A stretch of DNA of 64,000 nt from Acidimicrobiaceae bacterium (GCA_025464005.1 JAODBO010000083.1:1-64000), one strand, 5' to 3'; counted from the stretch's first letter, positions 30,930 to 40,976 are shown. Made by a program: numbers and translations. The notes: generated from the letters alone by a model not told the origin.

Positions 30930-32048
30930 TTACTGGACGATGTTCTGGTCGTACCAGGCGTTTACGGCGTTCTCTCTCGGGCCCCACGCGTAGGGGTTGA
31001 TGTTCTGCGTCTTCACGCCCGTGAGGGAGGGGAGGGCCTTGCGGGGAGCGATGCCGTTGAGCACCGGGTAGTACAGCGAGTCACCGGTCGGGTCGCCCGT
31101 CTGCATGACCTTCTGACCCGCAGGCGACAAAACGTAGTTGGCGAACTCCTCGGCCTCGACCTGCTCCTGCTTCGACGCCTTGGCGTCGATGCCGATCGCG
31201 CTCGGCAGGATCGTCACCGGGTCCAGGTACTTCACCTTGATGTTCTTGTCGCTGAAGGTCGCACCAACCGCCGCCGAGCTCTGGACGAGGGCGATGTTGA
31301 TCTGACCGGATGCGAGCGCCGCGAGCGTCGGACCGTTGGTCGGGTTGACGACGAGGCCGTTGGACTTGAGCTTGGAGAAGAACGACTCACCGGCGGTGAC
31401 GCCGCCGAGGTAGTTCATCATGCCGGCCACGAAGGGGTACGTCGGGCCGGACTGGCTCGGGTCGTTCGTGCCGACTTGGCCCTTCCACTGCGAGGAGAGC
31501 AGCTCCTGCCAGGTGCTCGGCGGGTTCGAGACCTTGGCCGAGTTGTAGGCCATTGCGCCGGCGAGCGTCACGCCCGTCGGGATGTAGCTCTTGTCCTTGG
31601 GCAGCGCTTGCGAGCCGAGCGAGTCCCACGAGACGTTCGGCTCGTAGCCCCGTAGCAGGAGGCCCTGGGTGTCGAGGCCGGCAAATGCCGTGGCACCGTC
31701 GACGAAGAGCAGGCCCCACTTCGGGTTGTTCTTCGACGCTTCGATCTGGGTGAGCAATGGGCCCGTCGAGTTGTCGTCGAGCTGGACCGGTATGTGGAAC
31801 TTCTTCGAGAAGTCCTGCGTTATGAGCTTGTCGTAACCCTGTGCCGAGTACACGACGAGGGGCACGATCTTGTTCTTCTGGCTCGAGCTGGCGGCTGCGA
31901 CCCCCGCCGTCGACGCCGTCATGGCAGCAAGCGTGCCAACGGCCGCCACGGCGCCAAGCGCCATGGCGAACCGAGGTCGCCGGCCGCGCAGAGCGCGCAC
32001 CGGGTATAACGCCTTGTTCGTCACGCTAGTTCTCCTGTCCACCGTCAT
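30930..32048 (-). CDS. Extracellular solute-binding protein (Fe3+/thiamine-type)
   Basis: Signal peptide; PLVVYSAQGYDKLITQDFSKKFHIPVQLDDN; directly abuts permease. Confidence 0.88.
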   Translation of the reverse strand: MTVDRRTSVTNKALYPVRALRGRRPRFAMALGAVAAVGTLAAMTASTAGVAAASSSQKNKIVPLVVYSAQGYDKLITQDFSKKFHIPVQLDDNSTGPLLTQIEASKNNPKWGLLFVDGATAFAGLDTQGLLLRGYEPNVSWDSLGSQALPKDKSYIPTGVTLAGAMAYNSAKVSNPPSTWQELLSSQWKGQVGTNDPSQSGPTYPFVAGMMNYLGGVTAGESFFSKLKSNGLVVNPTNGPTLAALASGQINIALVQSSAAVGATFSDKNIKVKYLDPVTILPSAIGIDAKASKQEQVEAEEFANYVLSPAGQKVMQTGDPTGDSLYYPVLNGIAPRKALPSLTGVKTQNINPYAWGPRENAVNAWYDQNIVQ

Positions 32049-32056
32049 GTCGGATC

Positions 32057-32138
32057 TGTAACGACGGTTACGGACAGTAGAGAGCGTTCGTTACATTGTG
32101 ACCACCGGAAGCTGACGTCGTGCTGAACTCTTAGTAAC
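32057..32138. promoter_or_regulatory. Cluster of GTAAC/GTTAC half-sites upstream of the solute-binding gene
   Basis: GTAAC-N4-GTTAC at 32058-32071, GTTAC at 32090-32094, GTAAC at 32134-32138. Confidence 0.45.
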
Positions 32139-32166
32139 GCGCGGTGGATCGAGCAGGTAGGGCCTG

Positions 32167-32742
32167 CTAGGGAGCTCGCGGCCCTTCGCCTTCTTCTGCG
32201 TAGACCCGTGCGGCGTAGTCCTCGAGGGCCTGCTCGCACTCCACGAGGGCGGCGGCTGCGGCATCGAAGCCTCCCGCGCCGAGCACGTCGCGGCTACGCA
32301 CCTTGTCCAGCCACCCCTTCAGCTTCGCGAGATCGACGTCGTTCTCCTCCAGCTCGGCGTAGGTGAAGTGATCGGCGTCGTACTCCTTACGTACCTGGTG
32401 AAGGTAGTCATCGCAGCGATCGACGATCTCCTCGTACTCGTCGTCGCGCGACTGGTTGAACACACCGGTGAGCTGGTTATGGCCCGACAGGACGGCGGAG
32501 TCGAACAGGTACGCGGTCCCCCCGAGCTCGCCGATCTCGGCCCGAAGGGCGCGCAGCGCGCGCTCGGCGCCGGGCGACGCCGGCAGCGCCGCGACCGAGT
32601 TCTGCACGTAGATGGCGCCCAAACCCTTGATCTTGCGCCAGACACCCGCGCGCAGCCGAGTCGGCTCGCTCGGGATCCGGTAGACGAGCAGAAGCCATTG
32701 AGACGGCCCCGGCTCCGGCGACGGGAAGTCCTCGACGTTCAC
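32167..32742 (-). CDS. ChrB N-terminal-domain protein (chromate resistance regulator family)
   Basis: WLLLVYRIPSEPTRLRAGVWRKIKGLGAIYVQNSVAALP. Confidence 0.8.
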   Translation of the reverse strand: MNVEDFPSPEPGPSQWLLLVYRIPSEPTRLRAGVWRKIKGLGAIYVQNSVAALPASPGAERALRALRAEIGELGGTAYLFDSAVLSGHNQLTGVFNQSRDDEYEEIVDRCDDYLHQVRKEYDADHFTYAELEENDVDLAKLKGWLDKVRSRDVLGAGGFDAAAAALVECEQALEDYAARVYAEEGEGPRAP

Positions 32743-33108
32743 CGGACCACTATCTCCTATCGAGCTCTCGTGGAGCGAGCCCGTCCGGCCTCCCCGAGCA
32801 GCCTGTCGCGGCCCGTCACGCGAGCCCCGTCCAAATCTTGGTCGAGAAGCCGATCGCGGCTTCGCTCCGCGAGCCCGTCGCCGCTTCGCCGAGAGGGAAC
32901 AAGGCGCGGAGCCGGGGCGCTCGCGCCGGAATGCGCAGTCGAGCTCCGACCCGGACGCTCGGGGTCTCGCCAGTCCGCTGAGTGCCTGGCAGCGCCCGGA
33001 AAACTCGCTATGGTAGCGGCTCGGCTTCAGCGAGAAGCCGCCGCCGGCACCGGACCGGTGCGACAGGTCGGGCCGACGGCCCGCGGCGAGAGGAACGGGA
33101 CCGAAGCG

Positions 33109-34140
33109 ATGCGCCTGGGCGTGCTCACCGGCGGGGGCGACTGCCCCGGACTGAACGCTGCGATCCGGGCCGTGGTGCGCAAGGCCACGGTTACCTTCGA
33201 CGACGACATCGTCGGCTTCCGCAATGGCTGGCACGGCGTCGTCGAGGACGACGCGATCCCGCTCGACGTCGCGCGTTGCCGGGGGATCCTGCCGCGTGGC
33301 GGGACCATCCTCGGCACCTCACGAGTCAACCCGTTCAAAGTCGCCGGCGGGGTCGACCGGGCGTTGGCCACCCTCGAGCGCCGAGGTATCGACGGCGTCG
33401 TAGCGATCGGCGGCGAGGGCACCCTTAGCGTCGCCCGACGCCTTGCCGAGACGGGCGTCCCCGTCGTAGGGATCCCGAAGACGATCGACAACGACGTCAA
33501 TGGCACCGACTTCACCATCGGCTTCAATACGGCCGTCCAAGTCGCCGTCGAGGCCATCGACCGTCTGCACACGACCGCTGAGTCGCACGACCGGATCATG
33601 GTGTGCGAGGTGATGGGTCGCCATGTCGGCTGGGTCGCGCTCTACAGCGGCCTTGCCGCCGGCGCAGCCATCGTGCTCGTCCCCGAGGAGCCCTTCGACC
33701 TCCCCGTCGTCGCCAAGCACCTCGGGCGCCGGCACGAGAAAGGCCGTTTCGCCTCCATTGTGGTCGTCGCCGAGGGTGCGAAGCCGAGGGCCGGCACGCT
33801 CGAACTACCGCCACCGGAGATCGACGAGTTCGACCACGAGCGCCTGGGAGGCATCGGCGCCATCGTCGCCCGCGAGCTCGAGCAGCTCACGCAGCTCGAG
33901 TGCCGCTTCACGATCCTGGGCCACGTGCTGCGAGGCGGCACGCCGACCGCCTTCGACCGTATCCTCGCGACCCGCTTCGGCATCGCGGCAGTCGACGCGA
34001 TCCACGACAGGGCGTTCGGCGACATGGTGGGGCTGCAGGGCTCCACCATCGAGCGGCTGTCCCTCGCGGAGGCGACCGGAGAGCTGAAGCGCCTCGATTC
34101 CGGGCTCCTCGACGACGTCGCCCGCATCTTCCTGGACTGA
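33109..34140 (+). CDS. pfkA: 6-phosphofructokinase (group III-like)
   Basis: MRLGVLTGGGDCPGLNAAIR, AIGGEGTL, PKTIDNDVNGTDFTIGFNTA, EVMGRHVGW. Confidence 0.93.
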   Translation: MRLGVLTGGGDCPGLNAAIRAVVRKATVTFDDDIVGFRNGWHGVVEDDAIPLDVARCRGILPRGGTILGTSRVNPFKVAGGVDRALATLERRGIDGVVAIGGEGTLSVARRLAETGVPVVGIPKTIDNDVNGTDFTIGFNTAVQVAVEAIDRLHTTAESHDRIMVCEVMGRHVGWVALYSGLAAGAAIVLVPEEPFDLPVVAKHLGRRHEKGRFASIVVVAEGAKPRAGTLELPPPEIDEFDHERLGGIGAIVARELEQLTQLECRFTILGHVLRGGTPTAFDRILATRFGIAAVDAIHDRAFGDMVGLQGSTIERLSLAEATGELKRLDSGLLDDVARIFLD

Positions 34141-34214
34141 GCGGCGCCGCTGTGGCTAACAACGGGGCGGCCGTGCCTACTGTGGCCGCTACCGCGGGGC
34201 GACGAGCTCGGCCA

Positions 34215-34582
34215 CGAGCGAGGTGGCCCCGGCGCGAGTTCTCTAGCTGCGACATCGAGCTCGGCCAGGGCCACTCTCACGCGGTCACGGCCTGCGGCCA
34301 GGATCGGGCGTCGGACTGCCTCTTCGTTCTTCACGAGGCGCACCTCCGTGGGCGCACCTTGGCACCGGGCCCACCGCGCCGAAGCGCTTCGCTCGCGACC
34401 TCGTTGGGGACGTCGCCGGGCGGCCGCTCATCGAGGTCGAGCAGCTCCGCTCGCGCAACCCCGTTCGAGTCGAGCACCCGGATAGCAAGTTTGCCGCCGA
34501 GTGAGACCTTGTGCGCGGAGTGCTTCGCCCGAGCCTCCGCACGGGCGGCGCTTCGATTGCGCCGCTGAGACGCCGCTGCCAA
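34215..34582 (-). pseudogene. Decayed nicotinate phosphoribosyltransferase C-terminal fragment
   Basis: KHSAHKVSLGGKLAIRVLDSNGVARAELL in one frame then MRLVKNEEAVRRPILAAGRDRVRVALAELDVAARELAPGPP in another, resembling the NAPRT C-terminal pattern. Confidence 0.5.
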
Positions 34583-34760
34583 TGCGGCGCCAAGAGGGCT
34601 GTGAGGGGTTTATCCGGAGCACCAGCGCTCAGGGTGGACATCGCGGGCCGGGCGGTGTCTCGGGGGTAGAATCATTCCAGGTTGGGCGGATACGCGCCCG
34701 TGAGCACGAGGTCAGACGATCAGCGATCTCCTGGAGCGACTGCGAGAACGACAGTGGCGG

Positions 34761-35183
34761 GTGACTCCGCAGCGTCGCGTCATCGCTCAGGTGCTGGACG
34801 GCGAGCACGTTCACCTGAGCGCCGAGGCGGTCCACGTGGCCGCTCACAACTTGCTTCCCGAGATCAGCCTGGCCACCGTGTACAACACCTTGAACGAGCT
34901 CGTCGCGATGGGCGAGGTGCTCGAGGTCTCCGCCGGCTCCGGACCAAAGCGCTATGACCCCAACGTGACTGTCGCCCATCACCATCTCGTCTGCACCTCG
35001 TGCGGGACACTCCGCGACGTCTTCGCCGCTCGAGGCACGCCTGCCTGGGACCTCGAGCCTGCCCAGCGCCACGGCTTCGTCGTGACCGGCGTGGACGTCG
35101 TCTTCCAGGGCTTGTGCCCCGACTGCGCCGAGGCCGACCTGAAAGTGGCCACGGAGGCGCCGATCGAAGCTGTTACCGCATAG
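34761..35183 (+). CDS. Fur-family transcriptional regulator
   Basis: VTPQRRVIAQVLDGEHVHLSAE, ISLATVYNTLNELV, HHHLVCTSCG, CPDC; N-terminus likely extends upstream across a frameshift. Confidence 0.88.
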   Translation: MTPQRRVIAQVLDGEHVHLSAEAVHVAAHNLLPEISLATVYNTLNELVAMGEVLEVSAGSGPKRYDPNVTVAHHHLVCTSCGTLRDVFAARGTPAWDLEPAQRHGFVVTGVDVVFQGLCPDCAEADLKVATEAPIEAVTA

Positions 35184-35578
35184 GCGGTCGCCTTCTGACG
35201 CCGGCGCCAACGAGGCACCGAATGGGCGAGCTTCGCCGAAGTGCCTGACGTCCGCTGACAGCCAGCAGCTTGCGACTGGCTCTGAGGACGCTCCTCACCC
35301 GGTTGACTGCGACACTTTGTCCAGCTGTCGAGTCCTCACCGGGGCACCCGTCGACGTCAGTGCGACGGCGCGGCTGTTGACCGGCGCGGGCGCGACAGGC
35401 GCTCGAGCGACGTGACCAACAGCGCACCCCCTTGCGGGAAGAGCCCGCCGGGCGTTGTGACGGTAACCACATCGATCTCTACTTCGCTGGTGGTCTCACT
35501 ACCCAGGAGAACGGTGGCCTGAAGCCGGGGCCCAGCTGCCGATCACCTGTGGCAGCCGATGACGCCCCCAGCTCGGAA

Positions 35579-36544
35579 TCAGCTCCCGATGTGCTCGGCA
35601 GGGATCTTTCCAAGACGACCGTGCTGGTAGTCGTCGAAGGCCTGACGCAGCTCCTCCTCGGTGTTCATGACGAACGGTCCGTACCATGCGACCGGCTCAC
35701 CGATCGGCTTTCCTCCGAGGAGGATCACCTCGAACTTGGGCGTGTGGCTGTCCTGCGCCTCATCGGCGGTGACGACGATGTGATCACCCGCGCCCAGCAC
35801 AGCGAGCCGGCCGCTCGATATCGGCTGGCCTGCACTACCTACCGATCCTTTCCCGGCGAGCACGTAGACGAGGGCGTTGTGGTCACTCGGCCACGGCACC
35901 TCCAGTCGGGCGCCTGGCTCCACAGTGGCGTGCACGAACGTCATCGGCGTGTGCGTTGCGCCCGGGCCGCCGAAGCCACCCACGGCTCCGGCAACGATTC
36001 GCAGCAACGCCCCGCCATCGTGAGATGAGACGAGGGCGACGTTCGAGCGACCTATGTCCTGGTAGCGAGGCGGCTCCCACTTGCTGGCCGCGGGAAGGTT
36101 CACCCAGAGCTGGATGCCGTGGAAACGGCCCCCGCTGAGTACGAGCTCCTCTGGCGGCGTCTCGATGTGCAGGATGCCGGCGCCCGCCGTCATCCACTGA
36201 GTGTCCCCGTCGGTGATCACACCGCCGCCACCGATGGAGTCCTGATGACGGAACGTGCCGTCGATCATGTAGGTGACGGTCTCGAAGCCACGGTGAGGGT
36301 GCCAGGGCGTTCCCTTCGGCTCGCCCGGCGCGTAGTCCACCTCACCCATCTGGTCCATGTGGATGAACGGATCGAGGTCCTCGGACGCGACGCCGGCGAA
36401 AGCACGCCGCACCGGGAACCCGTCGCCCTCGAAACCGCTCGGCGCGGCCGTCACGGAGCGAACAGATCGCTCAGTCGACAGGGCTTGATCCGGACGCTTG
36501 ATCCTCGGCAGGACGAGTAGATCGTCAACGGTAACTGCAGGCAT
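35579..36544 (-). CDS. Pirin family protein
   Basis: PHRGFETVTYMIDGTFRHQDSIGGGGVITDGDTQWMTAGAGILHIE. Confidence 0.95.
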   Translation of the reverse strand: MPAVTVDDLLVLPRIKRPDQALSTERSVRSVTAAPSGFEGDGFPVRRAFAGVASEDLDPFIHMDQMGEVDYAPGEPKGTPWHPHRGFETVTYMIDGTFRHQDSIGGGGVITDGDTQWMTAGAGILHIETPPEELVLSGGRFHGIQLWVNLPAASKWEPPRYQDIGRSNVALVSSHDGGALLRIVAGAVGGFGGPGATHTPMTFVHATVEPGARLEVPWPSDHNALVYVLAGKGSVGSAGQPISSGRLAVLGAGDHIVVTADEAQDSHTPKFEVILLGGKPIGEPVAWYGPFVMNTEEELRQAFDDYQHGRLGKIPAEHIGS

Positions 36545-36675
36545 GACGTTGCCTCCTGTGGGGCGCCCTCAAGAACGGTGCACTACGACGCTCCGAAGCT
36601 GAACGTCGACGACCAAGGGAATGTTCCCCGGGGAATTTACGGCTTGGCCAGCCGCGCCCTACTGCCCTCGTCCCC

Positions 36676-37080
36676 TCAGCTCCGGAGGTCCACGTCGCCG
36701 AGCAACGCCTCGGCCTCGATCTCCACGCACCACCGAGGATCCAACAGCCCAGCCACGACGACCATCGTGGCGGCTGGACACACGTCAGCGAAAAGCGCTT
36801 GGTGCGCACGACCAACCGCTTCAGCGACCCCAGTGCTCGTGATGTACATCCGCGTGCGAACAACGTCATCTGGCATGGCGCCCGCCTCGGCGAGCGCCAT
36901 CCGGATGATCTCGAAACAGCGCCTCGCCTGGACCTCGGGATCGAGGTCGCAGGAGCCATCAGGCCAGATGGGCCCCGTCCCGGACACCATGACCCGGTTC
37001 CCGACTCGGACCGCGCGGCTGTATCCGAACACGGACTCGTACGGCGAGCCCGAGGTGATGAGTCGGCGGCGATCGTTCAC
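36676..37080 (-). CDS. RidA/YjgF family protein
   Basis: GYSRAVRVGNRVMVSGTGP; VVRTRMYIT; MVVVAGLLDPRWCVEIEAEALL. Confidence 0.88.
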   Translation of the reverse strand: MNDRRRLITSGSPYESVFGYSRAVRVGNRVMVSGTGPIWPDGSCDLDPEVQARRCFEIIRMALAEAGAMPDDVVRTRMYITSTGVAEAVGRAHQALFADVCPAATMVVVAGLLDPRWCVEIEAEALLGDVDLRS

Positions 37081-37292
37081 GGCCACAGTCTGCACCAGTG
37101 CGGCGACCGCGGTCCCGAAGAGCCAGCGGCGCACACGTCCCGCTCCGTCAGGCTCTGCCCGAGCGAACATCCGCTGGAGCAGCGGGGCCCGAATCCGAGT
37201 GGGCCGGGCTGGTCGGGAGGGCTGTCACCCTCCCGACCGTGGCCCCGCACGGTTCCCGCCGTGATCGTCGGCGATGCTGGTCAGCACCGCAG

Positions 37293-40200
37293 TCAGGTCC
37301 TTTCCCCACCGTCCCGCCGCCGTCCGGATCGCATGAGCAGCACACCGGTTCCGCCGAGTGCCGCGCCCGCAGCCAGGACCGGTTCGAGCGCCAGCCCCGT
37401 GAACGGGAGCTGCGGCAGCGAACTTGGTTGGCCAGGGAGATGCTTCGGCATCTCGGACAGGGCCAGGTGGATCCGCTGCACGCTGCCCGTCGCCGACTCG
37501 AGCACCGCCGTGCAGTGCAACCCGGGATCGAAGCGATAGGCAGGCGGGGCGTGCGCCTCCTTGAAACACCAAGCGAATCCTGCCGGAACCGTGATGACCA
37601 GCTCACCATCAGGTCCCGTCACCCCGCGGGCGTAAAAGGTGTCCCCGGCGACGTGCTCAGCAGACGGCTCCTCGGGCGGTGGCTCGGCACCGGGTGCCTG
37701 AGTCCCGATCGCGTACACGTCGTACGACGCTCCCGGAATGCCGGTGTCGGGCTGGAGAGAGTTGAACTTGTGTGCCTGGATTCCAACCATCACGGGCACT
37801 TCGGGCAGCTCGATCTCCGCAGCGCTCTGGTTGCTACCCGGCGTGAGCACCGACGTGCAGTGTGGGATCGGATCGAACACGAAGTTCGGCGGAGCGATCG
37901 CCTCTTCGAGACACCACGCGTAGCCTGAAGGCAAGGCGAAGCGGAGATTCCCCGAGGCGTCAGTAGTCGACCTCGCTACCCAGGAGTCGCCGCCGATCCC
38001 GGCCGGGGACGGATTCGTCGGGGCTGCGCGCCCGAGCTCGGACGCAGGTGCAGGACCGACGACGTAGAGGTCATAGACAGCGCCATCGATCGGACTCGTC
38101 GGCTCGAGTGCGTCGTACTTGTGGGCGGTGAGCGTCACGGTCGGGACCGGGACAGCCGACGGCGTGGATACGGGCGCCAAGGACGCTGGGACGACGGCCG
38201 GAGCCGGCAGGGGGGTATCGGGCAAGGTCACCGTGGTCGTACCGGGCGGCACGACGGGCGAGCCTGCGAGCACCGGTGTGCAGCGAGGAGTCGGATCGAG
38301 CTCGTAGCCTGCCGGAGGGGTCGCCTCGACGACGCAGTAGGCGTAGCCGGGCAGTTGGAGCGGATAGCTGACGCCGCCCGTTGCGGTCGACGTTCCGCTG
38401 GCTACCCATGATCCACCCGTGAGAGCGGGACTGCCGGTCGGGGCCACGGGGCTCGACGGCCCGTCTCCGCCGTCCATGCGGTAGAGATCGAGCAGTGCCC
38501 CGGGGAGGCCAAGTGCAGGGTCGCTTGCAGCGACCTTCATGGCCGCCACCGAGACATACTCGCCAGGTTCGCTCACCTCTATCGGAGACGTACCGGTCGC
38601 GCTGTCGGCAACGAGGCATCCGGTCTCACCCGCTTCGAATCCCGGCGGGGCCGTCACCTCCTGCCAGCAGTAGCTGTCACCTGAGACGAGGGATGCAGCC
38701 GTCGAGCACCGCCCGTACGCGTCCGTCGTGCACGTCGCGACGACAAGGCCGATCAACGATCCGGCGTGAACGTCGTAGACGGCTCCAGACAGCACGACCC
38801 CACGCGGATCGAAATTCCCCGTCGGCACCTTGGCGAAGTTGAGCGGCACGAGAGGCGGGTCCTGGAAATCGAGCACACGCACTGCCCCAGGGGTCAGGAC
38901 CGCACCTCGAGTTGGCGCGCCGGGATCTACGGCGTAGCCCGGAGGAGCCGACAGCTCGGTGACCTCGTAGCGGCCGGGGAGCAGGCCGAGTCCCGCACTC
39001 GCAACCGGCGAGCAGGCGCCTATCGCGCTCGTCGTGCACCTACCGAGATCGGTGTCGTATGTGCCGGAGTCCCGGGAGTCGTAGAGAACCTCGAAGACAC
39101 CGCCTACGATCGGCGCGCTAGTTCCCTGTTGCTGGTTGTAAATGTCCAACGTGGCCGGATCGATCGCGTCGACCACGTTCACTTGGGTCGTAGCGTGGCC
39201 CAGGGCGACGACCACCGGGAATGGCGCCACCGCTGAGTAACCAGTCGGAGGGTGCGTCTCGGTCAACGTATAAGTACCGGGACGTAAGTTGCTGATCACA
39301 TTGGAGTTGCCGTTCAGTCCGACAGTCAGCGTCCCGGCGAAGCCGGCCGCAGGAAGAGGGCCCGTGGCCTTGAAGATCGTTCCCACAATGCCGTAGTACG
39401 CGGCGTCGTTGCCAGACTTAGTGAGCTGCAGTGAACCCAATAGAACGTTCGAGAATGTCGAGGTGATGCTGCTGCCAGCGCCGAGGGCCACGACGTGCGA
39501 TGGGCCTGGAGAACTTAGGAAATAGCCAGAAGGTGCGCCAACTTCGTCAACTTGATAATTGCCGGGAATCAACGCGCCAAGATCGTCGGGCGGCGGAGAG
39601 CAGAGTCCGGTCGAGCCTGTCGTACAGACCCCAACGTTCTGGGAGAACGAACCATTGTTGTCCGGGTCGTAGTAGACCTCGAACGTGGCTCCTGCCAACG
39701 CGACCCCTGTTTGCTGGTCGGCGTCCGAGATGGTCAGGCCTGCTGGTATCGCCAGGTTCTCAGCAGGTCCGGTGAAGTGGATGATCGCATTGCCGCCGTC
39801 GACTACCGACACCGTCTGGTCGGCCGCCGATGCGTAACCGGGCGGCGCGGCCTCCTCGTGCACTGTGTACGTGCCCAGCGGCAGCGGCTGAGTCGGGCCG
39901 GCCAGTCCCGAACTGTCGGTGGTCAGTGTCGCAACCACGTTCTGCTGACCGTCGATCACCTGGTAGATCCCACCCGCGAGCCCGAGGTAGGCGACATCGT
40001 CCCCGCCCTCGTCGATCGAAAACGTGCCCGAGCCAGACTCGCTCGTGGAAGCTCGGATCGTCTCGCTGTTCGATCTGGTCGCAGGAGCGTTGAAGGCGAC
40101 GACGGGTTGGCCGCCCGACGAGCTGTCGTAGAACTGCAACCCGAGGGTGCCCATCGGCGTCGACGCCGTCACGCCAACATCTGTCGATGAGCTGTCGGCG

Positions 40201-40976
40201 TAGATCTCGACGCTCGCGTAGCCGTTCGCGTCCGTGGTCGTGACCGTCGACGTGGCCCCTCCCAGGAAGTAGCCGCCCGAAAGAGCGATCATGACGGGGA
40301 AGGAAGCTGCCGACGTTCCTGACCCCGGAAACGTCAATCGAATCTGGTAGATAGCGCCGGCAGTTGGGACCGGCCCGATCCCCGTGGTGTTCATGTCGAT
40401 GCCCGGACTTCCGGTGGCGCCGATCGCTGCCTCGTACCAGCCGTCCAGTGCCTGGTAGGCCGCGAGCACTCCACCGGTCAAAGAGGGCGTAGCGGCTCCC
40501 CAGACCACGGCGTCGTACAGCAGCTGGCCAGCCGTCGCTTCTTCGTCAGCGGAGTACTGTCCGCCTCCCGTCCAAGCATCTGTGGCTTGCGCCTCGCTCA
40601 GCGCGAATCCGAGTGCCGAGGCTTGGGCGACGCTCCCACCCGCCAGCGGGCCACCGGCCACGTAGCCTTGAGTCGGATCGGGTTGCGCAGCCCCGGAGCT
40701 CGCCGCATCGCCCGCCAGGACCCAGCCGTCCGCCGTTGGGAAGCCCGGTCCGTAAGTCCCGTACCAACCGGAGACGCCGCCGTAGGTCGCACACGCGCCG
40801 TGATAGGCGTACGGGATCGTCGTCGATCCACAGACGGTCGACGCTCCCGCCGATACCGGTGCAACGAACGATGCGACGGCGACCAGCCCTGAGGCTGCGA
40901 TGACGGTCGCAGCGGCAACCGATAGGCGCCGCACAACAGCCCGCTTCGAAGTCCACATACCGACCTCCGACGGCAT
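37293..40976 (-). CDS. LPXTG-anchored surface protein with multiple SpaA/Cna-B-like isopeptide domains
   Basis: Signal peptide; at least eight E-x2-4-(A/P)PP(G/N/A)(Y/F) repeats (HEEAAPPGYAS, VDEVGAPSGYF, LTETHPPTGYS, VTELSAPPGYAV, WQEVTAPPGFE, VVEATPPAGYE, LEEAIAPPNFV, FKEAHAPPAYR); C-term LPFTG-TM-RRRDGGER. Confidence 0.9.
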   Translation of the reverse strand: MPSEVGMWTSKRAVVRRLSVAAATVIAASGLVAVASFVAPVSAGASTVCGSTTIPYAYHGACATYGGVSGWYGTYGPGFPTADGWVLAGDAASSGAAQPDPTQGYVAGGPLAGGSVAQASALGFALSEAQATDAWTGGGQYSADEEATAGQLLYDAVVWGAATPSLTGGVLAAYQALDGWYEAAIGATGSPGIDMNTTGIGPVPTAGAIYQIRLTFPGSGTSAASFPVMIALSGGYFLGGATSTVTTTDANGYASVEIYADSSSTDVGVTASTPMGTLGLQFYDSSSGGQPVVAFNAPATRSNSETIRASTSESGSGTFSIDEGGDDVAYLGLAGGIYQVIDGQQNVVATLTTDSSGLAGPTQPLPLGTYTVHEEAAPPGYASAADQTVSVVDGGNAIIHFTGPAENLAIPAGLTISDADQQTGVALAGATFEVYYDPDNNGSFSQNVGVCTTGSTGLCSPPPDDLGALIPGNYQVDEVGAPSGYFLSSPGPSHVVALGAGSSITSTFSNVLLGSLQLTKSGNDAAYYGIVGTIFKATGPLPAAGFAGTLTVGLNGNSNVISNLRPGTYTLTETHPPTGYSAVAPFPVVVALGHATTQVNVVDAIDPATLDIYNQQQGTSAPIVGGVFEVLYDSRDSGTYDTDLGRCTTSAIGACSPVASAGLGLLPGRYEVTELSAPPGYAVDPGAPTRGAVLTPGAVRVLDFQDPPLVPLNFAKVPTGNFDPRGVVLSGAVYDVHAGSLIGLVVATCTTDAYGRCSTAASLVSGDSYCWQEVTAPPGFEAGETGCLVADSATGTSPIEVSEPGEYVSVAAMKVAASDPALGLPGALLDLYRMDGGDGPSSPVAPTGSPALTGGSWVASGTSTATGGVSYPLQLPGYAYCVVEATPPAGYELDPTPRCTPVLAGSPVVPPGTTTVTLPDTPLPAPAVVPASLAPVSTPSAVPVPTVTLTAHKYDALEPTSPIDGAVYDLYVVGPAPASELGRAAPTNPSPAGIGGDSWVARSTTDASGNLRFALPSGYAWCLEEAIAPPNFVFDPIPHCTSVLTPGSNQSAAEIELPEVPVMVGIQAHKFNSLQPDTGIPGASYDVYAIGTQAPGAEPPPEEPSAEHVAGDTFYARGVTGPDGELVITVPAGFAWCFKEAHAPPAYRFDPGLHCTAVLESATGSVQRIHLALSEMPKHLPGQPSSLPQLPFTGLALEPVLAAGAALGGTGVLLMRSGRRRDGGERT

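Noticed and set aside
33109-34140. PPi-dependent phosphofructokinase
   Set aside because: GGEG-T plus PKTIDND (Gly at the '104' position with Lys at '124') favours an ATP-type group III enzyme over PPi; left as generic PFK
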